Source: Faecalibacter sp. LW9 (GTDB taxonomy: Bacteria > Bacteroidota > Bacteroidia > Flavobacteriales > Weeksellaceae). Taken from it: DNA of 64,000 nt. The notes beneath the pieces are model-generated. The model was not told the DNA's origin and did no database searches. It saw only the letters and a list, made by a program, of their open reading frames with translations. Shown piece after piece: positions 36,404 through 45,403 of the stretch. Each line of letters starts with the position of its first letter. Position 1 is the first letter of the stretch. Made by a program: the position numbers and the translations under genes. The stretch is taken from positions 1,240,001 to 1,304,000 of the forward strand of contig NZ_CP141062.1 in NCBI RefSeq assembly GCF_034661295.1, in the 5' to 3' direction.

Positions 36404-36976
36404 TTAGTATGCTAATACTCTTACTTTATCTTCAATCGGTTGACGAACTGCAGAGGGTAATTCATGGTCATATTTTCCCATATAGAAAATACCAACACAT
36501 TTTTCACCTTCTTCCATTGGCGTAAACTCATCTACATTTGCAATAACATTTAGAGGCGATGACCAATATGCACCAATTTTTAAAGCAGAGGCCATCAACC
36601 ACATATTTTGTACAGCCATTGCCGTAGCTGCTAATTCTTCCCATTCAGGATTTTTGTAAGTATCCACAAAGTTTATTAACACAATTTTGTTTGATTTATC
36701 ACATTTTTCAATCAGTGCGTTAATTTTACGATCACTTAAATCTTCTGGTGGAGTACCTTGTACATAGATACGTTTTACATATTCGCGAAAACGATCTTTA
36801 GCAGGTCCTTCTAAAACGACAAAACGCCAAGGTTCTGTTTTTTTATGCGAAGGCGCCCAATTGGCCGCTTCTAAAATTTGATTTAATTCTTCTTTTGTAA
36901 TTTCTTCTTGGTTATATTGAGGAGGAAATACTGATCTTCTTGATTGAATAAGATCTAATAATTCTGTTGGATTCAT
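36404..36976 (-). CDS. Nitroreductase-family flavoprotein
   Basis: FMN-dependent oxidoreductase, 190 residues from the ATG at 36976 (MNPTELLDLIQSRRSVFPPQY), which fits the family better than the ATG nine codons upstream. Motifs are the FMN-binding RRSVFPPQYNQEEI, AANWAPSHKKTEPWRFVVL, and the C-terminal VGIFYMGKYD. It resembles the short YdjA-like class. Physiological substrate unknown. Confidence 0.88.
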   Translation of the reverse strand: MNPTELLDLIQSRRSVFPPQYNQEEITKEELNQILEAANWAPSHKKTEPWRFVVLEGPAKDRFREYVKRIYVQGTPPEDLSDRKINALIEKCDKSNKIVLINFVDTYKNPEWEELAATAMAVQNMWLMASALKIGAYWSSPLNVIANVDEFTPMEEGEKCVGIFYMGKYDHELPSAVRQPIEDKVRVLAY

Positions 36977-37048
36977 GTTGTAACAATTATAATTTTTATG
37001 CAACTAATACTGCAAATTTACATTTTTTAAAACCAATTATTTAAAACT

Positions 37049-37804
37049 ATGATAAGAACTATTGATCAATTTAAATTAGAAAAGGCTAAATCTGAAAATA
37101 TAGAGATTAAGATTGGAGATTATCTTAATCAAGCATTTTCTATTTATGGAAAAAATTGGCAACAATTTTCACTATTCGCACTTGTTTCAGGACTTATTTA
37201 TGTGGTATCTATGATTACGATTATTGGACCATATTTAGTAATTTTTCCACTACAAATGGGTTATGGACACGTTGTAGAAAAAATAGAAAAAGGCGAATCT
37301 TTCGAATTCAATGATTTTTTTATTGGGTTTCAAAAATGGACAAAGTTTATTCCATTTCTTTTGCTAATAATTGGTATTAGTTTGGCTATCATGGTCCCTT
37401 ACTTTTTTATATTAGGTGGTTTTGGAATGTTTATGGATAGTTCAGAGGTTGCAGGGTCAATTTTAGGTTTATCGATGGTTGCAATTTTTCCAGTCTTTTT
37501 AATCGTAGGATTAATATTAGCTGTAGTATTATATTTACCACCTTACTTAATTTTTCATGGAAATATGGAGGCTTTAGAAAGTGTCAAAACTTCTATAACA
37601 ATTGCTAAAAAGAACTTTTGGTACCTTTTATTATTTGTAATTTTATTTTCAATTCTATCTCAGGTTGGTGCTTATGTATGTATAATTGGGATTTTAGTTT
37701 CTATGCCAATTGCTTATATTATGAGTTATTTGATGATAAAAGATATATTGTTAGAGGAAGGAAATAATGAAATAGATTCTATTGGGCAATCACAAGAATT
37801 ATAA
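37049..37804 (+). CDS. Polytopic membrane protein of unknown function
   Basis: 251 residues with a soluble N-terminus (about 1-35, ending YLNQAFSIYGKNW) and six or so hydrophobic segments. The N-terminal pattern and alternating glycine-rich helices resemble integral-membrane domains in the GlpQ-membrane/DUF975-like group found widely in Bacteroidota. No catalytic motif seen. It precedes the pabB-like gene by 12 bases, so it may be co-transcribed. Confidence 0.65.
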   Translation: MIRTIDQFKLEKAKSENIEIKIGDYLNQAFSIYGKNWQQFSLFALVSGLIYVVSMITIIGPYLVIFPLQMGYGHVVEKIEKGESFEFNDFFIGFQKWTKFIPFLLLIIGISLAIMVPYFFILGGFGMFMDSSEVAGSILGLSMVAIFPVFLIVGLILAVVLYLPPYLIFHGNMEALESVKTSITIAKKNFWYLLLFVILFSILSQVGAYVCIIGILVSMPIAYIMSYLMIKDILLEEGNNEIDSIGQSQEL

Positions 37805-37816
37805 TATTTTTATCGA

Positions 37817-38776
37817 ATGTTAACAACGCATTCGATTTTTGAACAAATGAATGAATTGGGAGCTGAAAAAGTTCCCTTTTTTTTTATGATTGATTTTTTG
37901 AAGGAGAAAGGAGAAGTCATTCCACTGGAAGATTTATCATCGGATATTCAATTTTCGATGCATGAAGATCAATTAAATACACCTCTAATTGATTTTTCAT
38001 TTAATAAATTTCCCATCTCTGCAAAAGAATATCAAAAACAATTTAAGATTGTACATGACCATCTCTTGTTTGGAAATTCGTATTTAACCAATTTAACCTG
38101 TATAACTCCTATAAATACAAATCTTAGTTTACAACAAATCTATACGCATACACAAGCGAAATACAAACTGAATTACAAAAACCAATTTGTTTGTTTTTCA
38201 CCTGAGATATTTGTGCAAATCAAAGATGGCAAGATTGCATCTTATCCGATGAAAGGGACTATTGATGCGGCCATTGATGATGCACGATCTAAAATTTTAA
38301 GCGACGAAAAAGAAGCTGCTGAACATGCGACTATCGTTGATTTGATTCGAAATGATTTAAGTTTAGTTGCAAATGAAGTGACTGTAACGAAATATCGTTA
38401 TATTGATGAATTAATTACCCATGAAAAGAGATTGTTGCAAGTGAGTTCGGAGATCGTAGGACAATTACCTACAAATTACCATGAGCAATTGGGAACCATT
38501 TTTGATCAATTATTACCCGCGGGTTCCATTTGTGGAGCACCAAAGAAAAAAACAGTTGAGATTATTCTTGAAGCTGAAAATTATAATCGTAATTTTTATA
38601 CAGGTGTTTTTGGAGTTTTTGACGGAAAAAATGTCGATTCGGCTGTAATGATACGATTTATTGAACGCGAAAATGAACAATTGATTTTTAAAAGTGGAGG
38701 AGGAATCACAGCCAAAAGTGATTGCGAAAGTGAGTATAACGAAATGATCCAAAAAGTATATGTTCCAATTTATTGA
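37817..38776 (+). CDS. pabB: Aminodeoxychorismate synthase component I-like (chorismate-binding)
   Basis: Chorismate-utilising enzyme that makes 4-amino-4-deoxychorismate for folate. 319 residues, shorter than enterobacterial PabB because the N-terminal domain is reduced, with LTNLTCITPI, SPEIFVQIKDGKIASYPMKGT (PIKGT-type, with Met), DLIRNDLSLVA, and the AGSICGAPKKKTVEII block. It ends in TGA and overlaps the next gene by 17 bases, indicating coupling to the class IV aminotransferase-fold lyase. Confidence 0.88.
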   Translation: MLTTHSIFEQMNELGAEKVPFFFMIDFLKEKGEVIPLEDLSSDIQFSMHEDQLNTPLIDFSFNKFPISAKEYQKQFKIVHDHLLFGNSYLTNLTCITPINTNLSLQQIYTHTQAKYKLNYKNQFVCFSPEIFVQIKDGKIASYPMKGTIDAAIDDARSKILSDEKEAAEHATIVDLIRNDLSLVANEVTVTKYRYIDELITHEKRLLQVSSEIVGQLPTNYHEQLGTIFDQLLPAGSICGAPKKKTVEIILEAENYNRNFYTGVFGVFDGKNVDSAVMIRFIERENEQLIFKSGGGITAKSDCESEYNEMIQKVYVPIY

Positions 38777-39371
38777 AAGTATTTGTTGTCTTAATCGGGA
38801 ATTAAGAAATTTAGAATTGCATCAAGCCCGCTTCGAGCGTACGCGTGTGGAGCATTTTCCTGATGCGCCATTTATGAGCTTAGAAGAAGCAATTGAAATT
38901 CCTGATGATTTAGATCATAAAAAATATAAAGTACGTGTGATTTATGGGGCTGAAATCGAGTCCATAGAATTTATTCCGTACGAAATTAAGCCCATTGAGA
39001 CCATCAAATTGTATTCAATAGATCCTGAGATTACTTATTTCTACAAATACACGGAACGTTGGTTTTTTGATCTTTTTATCAAAGAAACTCAATGTGATGA
39101 TTTGGTTTTGGTGCGTGCAAATTATATTACAGATGCAACCTATTCTAATTTAATATTCTTTAATGGAATAGAGTGGCATACCCCAACGACTTGTTTACTT
39201 CAAGGAACAATGCGAGAAAAATTAATCCAAGAAGGTAAAATCATGGAAAAAAATATAAAAACTCGTGATTTAGATAATTATTTTTCGTTTAAAAGAATCA
39301 ATGCTATGATGAATTTTGACGAGGCTCAAACATTTGATATTCAGATTTTATTAGATTCTCTACATAAATAG
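38760..39371 (+). CDS. Aminodeoxychorismate lyase-like, class IV aminotransferase fold
   Basis: Probably the PabC partner, releasing pyruvate to form p-aminobenzoate. 203 residues, about 70 shorter than typical PabC, as in many Bacteroidota. Motifs include ELHQARFERTRVEHF, VRVIYGAEIES, and LVRANYITDATYSNLIFF (the TE...SN motif with Asp in place of Glu). The PLP lysine is most likely in FYKYTERW. The 17-base overlap with pabB and matching pathway support the assignment; the reduced length leaves some doubt. Confidence 0.8.
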   Translation: MFQFIESICCLNRELRNLELHQARFERTRVEHFPDAPFMSLEEAIEIPDDLDHKKYKVRVIYGAEIESIEFIPYEIKPIETIKLYSIDPEITYFYKYTERWFFDLFIKETQCDDLVLVRANYITDATYSNLIFFNGIEWHTPTTCLLQGTMREKLIQEGKIMEKNIKTRDLDNYFSFKRINAMMNFDEAQTFDIQILLDSLHK

Positions 39372-39380
39372 TAGAGTTAT

Positions 39381-39411
39381 TTTGTATATCCTATATTTTC
39401 TATTACATTTG
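39381..39411 (+). promoter_or_regulatory. Bacteroidota-type promoter in front of the SAM riboswitch
   Basis: TTTG at 39381-39384 and TACATTTG at 39404-39411 are separated by 19 bases, matching the TTTG/N17-23/TAnnTTTG consensus. The expected transcription start (about 39416-39418) coincides with the first base of the riboswitch P1 stem. Confidence 0.85.
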
Positions 39412-39417
39412 CATCGA

Positions 39418-39515
39418 CTTATCAAGAAAGGTGGAGGGAATTGGCCCAATGAAACCTTAGCAACCGGATTTCTTAATCAAGGTGCTAAATCCAACCTTAA
39501 AAAGGAAAAGATGAG
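39418..39515 (+). ncRNA. SAM-I (S-box) riboswitch aptamer
   Basis: Binds S-adenosylmethionine. P1 is CTTATC (39418-39423) paired with GATGAG (39510-39515). The core contains the conserved GGTGGAGGGA, GGCCC, ATGAAACCT, GCAACC and AAGGTGCTAAATCC elements in the right order. Of the expected SAM-I parts none is missing. It lies 76 bases upstream of a TonB-dependent receptor gene and directly below a good promoter. SAM-I switches normally turn off methionine/sulfur genes when SAM is plentiful. Confidence 0.97.
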
Positions 39516-39546
39516 GTGCGAATTTTTCTAAAAACAATTCTTACCA

Positions 39547-39557
39547 TTTTTAAGGTT
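39547..39557 (+). promoter_or_regulatory. Candidate expression-platform strand of the SAM riboswitch
   Basis: TTTTTAAGGTT here is the exact complement of AACCTTAAAAA at 39493-39503 inside the aptamer P4 region. Pairing would disrupt P4 and could act as the alternative (SAM-free) helix. I saw no strong intrinsic terminator between 39516 and the ATG, so control may be at translation. Confidence 0.4.
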
Positions 39558-39590
39558 TCGATTTCTTGATTTATTAATGTTTTAATAAAG

Positions 39591-41987
39591 ATGAAAAGAA
39601 ACACATTATTATTAGCTTCTCTGGCTTTGTTAGTAGGGAATATAGCTTTTGCCCAAGAAATAGAGGTTGAAGAAAACAATGCGTTAGATGAAGTTGTATT
39701 GGTTGGTAACCGATCAAATAATCGTACAGTCGTAAATTCTTCGGTTCCTGTGGATATTATTCAAGTGGAAGAATTAATTCAACAAGCTCCACAATTAACT
39801 TTAAATGATATTTTAAATTACGTTATTCCATCATTTAATTCTGTGCGTCAATCTTCTTCCGATGGTACAGAACATATTGATCCAATAACTTTACGAGGAA
39901 TGGGACCAGACCAAGTTTTGGTGCTTATCAATGGAAAAAGACGTCATACAACATCACTTGTTAACTATCAAAATACAGTAGGAAATGGTTCTGTGGGTAC
40001 AGATTTAGGAGCAATTCCGATTTCAGCAATTAAAAATATTGAAGTTTTACGTGACGGTGCTGCTGCTCAATATGGTTCGGATGCGATTGCAGGAGTTGTA
40101 AATGTTGTTCTTAAAGATGCTCCAGGAGGTGATGCTTCACTTACCTATGGACAAACATCCAAAGGTGATGGAGAGACATACAATTTTAATGGAAGTTACG
40201 GTGCCAAATTAGGAAGAAATGGATCAATTGTTTTTTCAGCCGTTGTATCAGAACGAAAAAAAACGACACGTACAGGTGATCATAATTTAGATATTTACGG
40301 GGATAATTTTGCCTATGATTTTGCAGATCATCCTGATGATGCACGTGCTGCAGATGATGCACTAATTGCAGCAAATGGATTAACACGTAAAGATTTTCGT
40401 TTTCAAATTGGTGACGCTCAGATTAGAAATCAACAATTTTTTGTGAATGCTGAGACAGAATTAGCCGATCGTTTTGAATTATATACTTTTGGTGGAGTAT
40501 CCCTTCGTCAAGGAGAAGGCTATGGTTTCCGTCGTCTACCAAACGAAGTTCCATCTGAAAGTCGAACAATTTTTCCGAATGGTTTTCAACCTGTTTTAAA
40601 ATCGAATGTCAATGATTATTCGAATTCAACAGGATTACGATACAAAACATTAAATCAATGGAATCTCGATTTATCTAATACATTTGGTTTGAATGAATTC
40701 AAATACAATGTAGATAATACTGTAAATTATGCTTTGGGTGCAGATTCACCAACTTCTTTTTACGCGGGTAAACATAGTTTTTTACAAAATACAGTGAATC
40801 TAGATATTTTCAAGAAAATCAATTCAAATGTTAATCTTGCATTTGGAGGAGAATATCGATACGAAAAATACCAAATAGAAGCAGGAGAAGCAGGATCTTA
40901 TGAAGGTGGAGGTTCACAATCTTTTGTTGGGTTTTCTCCCGAAAATGCCGTGAAAGGTGATCGTCATTCAGTGGCAGCTTATACTGATTTAGGATTAACG
41001 TTCGGAAATTTTACAGCAGATTTAGCGGGACGTTTTGAGAATTACTCTGATTTTGGAAATACGATAAATGGAAAATTAGCTTTGCGCTACGAATACATCA
41101 AAGGATATTCGGTTCGTGGAGCGGTTTCAACAGGTTTTAGAGCTCCTTCATTACAACAAAAATACTTCAGTAATTCATATACCGACTTATACATCAGCGA
41201 TAATGGCACACAAAGTTTAGTGACAAAAGGTATTATTCGAAATTCATCGGACTTAGCACAAAATAGGATTGGATTAGATGAATTAAAAGAGGAAAAATCG
41301 GTTAATGCAAGTTTAGGTTTAACATTTCGTCCAACCTCTAAGTTATTCATTACCTTAGATGGATACTTTATCAAAGTGGATGATCGAATTGTTTTAACTT
41401 CTGATATTACAGATCCATCCTTAGAAGCAATTGGTGTATCAGCTGCTCGTATTTTCTCGAATGCTGTAGATACGGAAACACGAGGATTAGATTTAGTGGT
41501 TTCTTATAAAACACGTTTAGGTCAAGGAAATTTTAACGCCAATCTATCAGCTAATGTCAACGAAACGAAAATTGTAAATTATCATTTTCCATCGAGCTTG
41601 ACAGTTCCATTCAACCAATACTTTGGAGATGATCAAGTGAACATTATTGAAACTTTATCACCTCAAGTGAAAGGTTCCTTGAACTTGGGATATGATATTC
41701 ATCGATTTAATTTCTTAGTTCGTAACACGTATTTCGGAAAAGTAATTAAGGATGGTTATCCATGGGGTAGTGTACAAGAACATAGTGGTAAAGTTGTAAC
41801 TGATGTAAGTATAGGTTATGATCTTGCAAAAGGTGTAAACCTTACCATTGGAGCAAATAATATTTTTGATATTTATCCAGATAAACAGGTATACGAAAAT
41901 TCCTATTATGGCGTGTTCAAATATGCACCTGTACAGATGGGAGTGACAGGAGCATATTATTTTGCGCGATTAAATTTTAGATTCTAA
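39591..41987 (+). CDS. TonB-dependent receptor under SAM riboswitch control
   Basis: 798-residue outer-membrane receptor. Signal peptide about 1-22 (ending AFAQ), plug domain about 40-160 with SSVPVDIIQVEELIQQAPQ, LRGMGPDQVLVLINGKRRH and RDGAAAQYGSDAIAGVVNVVL, then the barrel. It ends in aromatic YYFARLNFRF. No carboxypeptidase-regulatory domain. Since a SAM-I riboswitch sits in its leader, the imported substrate is probably methionine-related (methionine, a peptide or sulfonium compound, or a sulfur ligand). An APC-family permease follows in the same direction. Confidence 0.92.
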   Translation: MKRNTLLLASLALLVGNIAFAQEIEVEENNALDEVVLVGNRSNNRTVVNSSVPVDIIQVEELIQQAPQLTLNDILNYVIPSFNSVRQSSSDGTEHIDPITLRGMGPDQVLVLINGKRRHTTSLVNYQNTVGNGSVGTDLGAIPISAIKNIEVLRDGAAAQYGSDAIAGVVNVVLKDAPGGDASLTYGQTSKGDGETYNFNGSYGAKLGRNGSIVFSAVVSERKKTTRTGDHNLDIYGDNFAYDFADHPDDARAADDALIAANGLTRKDFRFQIGDAQIRNQQFFVNAETELADRFELYTFGGVSLRQGEGYGFRRLPNEVPSESRTIFPNGFQPVLKSNVNDYSNSTGLRYKTLNQWNLDLSNTFGLNEFKYNVDNTVNYALGADSPTSFYAGKHSFLQNTVNLDIFKKINSNVNLAFGGEYRYEKYQIEAGEAGSYEGGGSQSFVGFSPENAVKGDRHSVAAYTDLGLTFGNFTADLAGRFENYSDFGNTINGKLALRYEYIKGYSVRGAVSTGFRAPSLQQKYFSNSYTDLYISDNGTQSLVTKGIIRNSSDLAQNRIGLDELKEEKSVNASLGLTFRPTSKLFITLDGYFIKVDDRIVLTSDITDPSLEAIGVSAARIFSNAVDTETRGLDLVVSYKTRLGQGNFNANLSANVNETKIVNYHFPSSLTVPFNQYFGDDQVNIIETLSPQVKGSLNLGYDIHRFNFLVRNTYFGKVIKDGYPWGSVQEHSGKVVTDVSIGYDLAKGVNLTIGANNIFDIYPDKQVYENSYYGVFKYAPVQMGVTGAYYFARLNFRF

Positions 41988-42011
41988 TCTTTTTAAAACG
42001 ACATATCAACT

Positions 42012-42058
42012 GTGCCATAAAAGTTGTACTTTTTTAAGTCTTTTATGGCACTTTTATT
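42012..42058 (+). terminator. Terminator between the receptor and permease genes
   Basis: 12-bp perfect stem GTGCCATAAAAG/CTTTTATGGCAC, 16-base loop, then a T-rich run. It suggests that the permease needs its own promoter or readthrough. Confidence 0.85.
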
Positions 42059-42070
42059 TTAATAAATCAA

Positions 42071-43363
42071 ATGGGAAAATTGAAAATAGGATGGAAGACC
42101 GCCACTGCTTTAGTCATATCCAATATGATTGGAACAGGAGTTTTTACAAGTTTAGGTTATCAAATTGGTGATTTAAATAATACCTACGCTATCCTTCTGT
42201 TGTGGTTGATTGGAGGCTTTTTGGCTTTAATAGGAGCTTTTATCTATTCCGAATTAGCATCGAAGTTTAAAGAATCAGGCGGAGATTATATTTATCTTTC
42301 GCGAACCTATCATCCGGCATTAGGTTATTTATCCAGCTGGATTTCATTATTTGTTGGATTTTCAGCACCCATTTCATTAGCAGCTTTAGCAATGATAAAA
42401 TATACCAATGGCTTTGGATTAAATTTAGGAAAAGAACATGCGATAGGAATAATTTTTATCGTTGCTATTTTTCAGTCGTTTAGTTTAAATCTGAGTAGTA
42501 AATTCCAAAATGTATTTACAATAATCAAAGTTATATTTATTCTTCTCTTGATTGGTTTAGGAGTTTTCTTTGCACCTTCAGTATCAAATAATGCTATTCT
42601 TTTCGATCATTCATGGCGTCATGAAATGGTATTACCAGCATTTGCAACGTCCTTAGTTTACGTTACGTTTGCGTATACGGGATGGAATTCGGCTTCGTAT
42701 ATTGTGGGTGAAATAGATCGACCTAAAATCAATTTACCCCGAGCACTTTTTATCGGAGTCATCTTTGTTACGATTACTTATGTTTTATTAAACTTTGTAT
42801 TTTTAAAACATGCGACAGCTGAAAGTTTAGCCTTTCAAGAAGATGTTGCTAATATTTCATTTTCGAATCTTTTAGGAACAAAAGGCGTAAAGTGGGTCAG
42901 TTTATTAATTGCTTTACAACTTGTTGCTACCATTAGCGGGTACTTATGGATTGGTTCACGTTTAACCCAAGCGATGGCCAAAGAGAATAAGTTATGGAAT
43001 TTTATGGCGAAATCAAATCAAAATAAAGTTCCAGTGCGCGCCATTTGGGTGCATGCCTTAATTAGTATTGGATTAATCTTTACAGGAGATTTTGAAGTGA
43101 TTTTTACGTATACATCTTTTGTTTTACAGATTTTAGCCACATTAGCAGTTTCTACAGCTTTTTTTATTAAACCTGCTGAACTAACCATTATCAAATCTAA
43201 ATGCTTTTATATTCTGCCCACTTTATTCTTATTATTTAGTAGTTACATTTGTTATTTTGTACTGATGCAAAAGCCCAAAGAAAGTTTATTTGGTTTAGGA
43301 ATTATTCTGTTAGGATTGATTTTATTTTTCTTTGATCAACGAATAAAAAATAATCAAGCATAA
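42071..43363 (+). CDS. APC-superfamily amino-acid permease
   Basis: 430-residue inner-membrane transporter with about 12 membrane segments. The N-terminal GWKTATALVISNMIGTGVFTSLGYQ (the GTG substrate-binding helix 1 motif) and FAYTGWNSASYIVGEIDRPKINLPRA are characteristic of the APC family. Substrate is not fixed by sequence. Its position after a SAM-regulated TonB receptor raises the possibility of methionine or related amino-acid uptake across the inner membrane. Confidence 0.88.
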   Translation: MGKLKIGWKTATALVISNMIGTGVFTSLGYQIGDLNNTYAILLLWLIGGFLALIGAFIYSELASKFKESGGDYIYLSRTYHPALGYLSSWISLFVGFSAPISLAALAMIKYTNGFGLNLGKEHAIGIIFIVAIFQSFSLNLSSKFQNVFTIIKVIFILLLIGLGVFFAPSVSNNAILFDHSWRHEMVLPAFATSLVYVTFAYTGWNSASYIVGEIDRPKINLPRALFIGVIFVTITYVLLNFVFLKHATAESLAFQEDVANISFSNLLGTKGVKWVSLLIALQLVATISGYLWIGSRLTQAMAKENKLWNFMAKSNQNKVPVRAIWVHALISIGLIFTGDFEVIFTYTSFVLQILATLAVSTAFFIKPAELTIIKSKCFYILPTLFLLFSSYICYFVLMQKPKESLFGLGIILLGLILFFFDQRIKNNQA

Positions 43364-43397
43364 AAAAATCCCTTCCATTTGGAAGGGATTTTTTTAA
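43362..43397. terminator. Bidirectional terminator
   Basis: AAAAAAATCCCTTCC pairs with GGAAGGGATTTTTTT across a short loop, placed between the permease and the convergent DUF1704 gene. Confidence 0.92.
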
Positions 43398-43399
43398 GT

Positions 43400-45403
43400 T
43401 TAGTCTTTCAAACCATCAAAAATATATTTTAAGATTGGGTTTATCTCAGGTTTTTCTTGATGCTGTTTAAAGATCTTAGTATAATATTTTGGTGGATTAA
43501 TCATTTTACGTTCCACTAATTCGTTGATGGTATTCACGTACTCCACAGAAGTCTTTCCGATCAATAAGTTGTCTAAGTTTTTACCTTCATCTACATAGTT
43601 AAGAATCGTTTTTAACCCTTTAAGATACAAAGCATCTTTCGTGAAACCACCTCCACGGAATACACGTGTTGTTAAATAAAAGGCATTTTCTGGTGCCATT
43701 TTATATTCTTCGTGTAAAGTTAGGAATGTTTCATTGAATGTTTTTCCACTAGTCAACATATTGACTGCAAGAACACGTAAACCTAATTCGCGTAAACGAT
43801 CATGATTTATCGAATCCGAATAGTATTCTGATAAAATAGCTAATCCTTCTTGCGTTAATGTATTGACAGGTAACCCAATTGAAAAAATCTTTAAAGGCTG
43901 TTTAACAGCATTCATTGTCGTTACCATATGAACTCCAATTTCGTGCTCAATTAAACCTTTAGTGAAACGACGGTCGAATTTTACACCACGTTTTATCACT
44001 ACTTTTTTCTTTGAATTAATGACCAATGCTTTAGAAGCAATATGATCTGAAGTTTCGATCTCGAAATCAAAACCATAATCTTTTGTGGAATTTCTGAATA
44101 ATTCAACAACTTCTAATTCATTAAATTCTCCTTCTTTTTCCATACGGAATTCAGGACAATACAGAACGAAATTAGCATTTTCTACATCTTTCTTCGATGG
44201 TTCTCCAAAATAACGAAGGGAATTGTATAAGAATTTATTAGTTCCCAAATTCGCTAATAAATCCACTTTATCAAAGTACGAGTTAATGGTATCCACATAC
44301 ATATTCTGAATAGAGATATCATTAATTTTTTCTACCTTAATATTCGATAACTTACGTTTAAACTCAAAAGGATTTATGTTAAGCGGATTGTATTTGAATT
44401 GAGGTTCGTATTTATAATTTGATGCTAAAAATTTCTTCTTCTCAAATTCTAAGTTAATCGGATTGATTACACTTAATAATTCGAAGTCTTTCACCAAATG
44501 GTATAATTGCTTATCAATTTTTAATAAATCAGATTCTAATTCATTGTGTAAGATATTTACTTGTTTTGAAACTTTATAAGAAGTCTCATTTTTAATGAAT
44601 TCGAAGGCATGATTTACAATAGCTGTTTTAAAACCTTCTTTGATTTGATTAATGACTTCCGGGAAAGATTCACCCGTTAATTCATCACAATAAATTTTAG
44701 ATACTTCAGTTGCTAAAACCAATGTATTCTCAAAATGTTTAGTGATAAATCCTAATAAATATCCGCGACCGTAGAAAACATCATTTACAGCAGTGAAATT
44801 AGGGATATCTCCCAATTCAATTTGGCTTAATTCTTCACGCCAAGCTTCTACATAATTTCCGAATTTATCTGGATCAATTTTTTCAGCACCAATATTAAAT
44901 ACGGGTACTGGACGATCCCAACGTTTCCAATTGTATGAATGAATATCATATACAACACACTTTTCGAACTTTGATTCTAATTTTTGAATCAAGGCTTCAA
45001 TCACTTCGTAAAATGCTTGGTGTTTTGCTAAACTGCGTTGTTTTTGAGATTCGCTTAAAGGAGTTTCCCAAACTTGTTTCCCCCAAGCTTCTTCATAAAT
45101 AGCGGTTTCAGGATCACGGTTTAAGTCATACTCAAATCGTGAATCACACCCATGAATTAAGATTGGGAAGCTACCAACGAATTCGGCAGTATGAGGGTCT
45201 TCTTCATACCAACGTTCGTAATTGGATAAACTACATTTCTCTAAGATATCGTCTCGCATGTGTCCACCATCATGGATAGCGGCACATACATATGGAATAT
45301 ATTCATCAATTTTAATCTTAAATGATTCGTCTTCGGCATAAGCTTCAAAAACAACTTCATTTTCGATATTTTTGATGATTTGTTGGATCGTTAAAATTTT
45401 CAT
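43400..45403 (-). CDS. N-formylglutamate-amidohydrolase/DUF1704 metallopeptidase fusion
   Basis: 667 residues with two enzyme-like modules. Residues about 35-260 resemble N-formylglutamate amidohydrolase (PYVCAAIHDGGHMRDD, SRFEYDLNR, VVYDIHSYNWKR, NDVFYGRGYLLGFI). Residues about 290-667 are DUF1704, with the zinc-peptidase-type HEIGVH at 487-492 and QEGLA at 518-522, the motif that gives the family its QEGLA name. Human MATCAP (KIAA0895) belongs to the same domain family and is a HExxxH tubulin carboxypeptidase. It overlaps the upstream ATP-grasp gene by four bases. Which bond it cleaves is unknown. Confidence 0.88.
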   Translation of the reverse strand: MKILTIQQIIKNIENEVVFEAYAEDESFKIKIDEYIPYVCAAIHDGGHMRDDILEKCSLSNYERWYEEDPHTAEFVGSFPILIHGCDSRFEYDLNRDPETAIYEEAWGKQVWETPLSESQKQRSLAKHQAFYEVIEALIQKLESKFEKCVVYDIHSYNWKRWDRPVPVFNIGAEKIDPDKFGNYVEAWREELSQIELGDIPNFTAVNDVFYGRGYLLGFITKHFENTLVLATEVSKIYCDELTGESFPEVINQIKEGFKTAIVNHAFEFIKNETSYKVSKQVNILHNELESDLLKIDKQLYHLVKDFELLSVINPINLEFEKKKFLASNYKYEPQFKYNPLNINPFEFKRKLSNIKVEKINDISIQNMYVDTINSYFDKVDLLANLGTNKFLYNSLRYFGEPSKKDVENANFVLYCPEFRMEKEGEFNELEVVELFRNSTKDYGFDFEIETSDHIASKALVINSKKKVVIKRGVKFDRRFTKGLIEHEIGVHMVTTMNAVKQPLKIFSIGLPVNTLTQEGLAILSEYYSDSINHDRLRELGLRVLAVNMLTSGKTFNETFLTLHEEYKMAPENAFYLTTRVFRGGGFTKDALYLKGLKTILNYVDEGKNLDNLLIGKTSVEYVNTINELVERKMINPPKYYTKIFKQHQEKPEINPILKYIFDGLKD

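Noticed and set aside
42012-42058. Second riboswitch before the permease
   Set aside because: The element is just a perfect stem followed by a T-run, a terminator, with no aptamer motifs.
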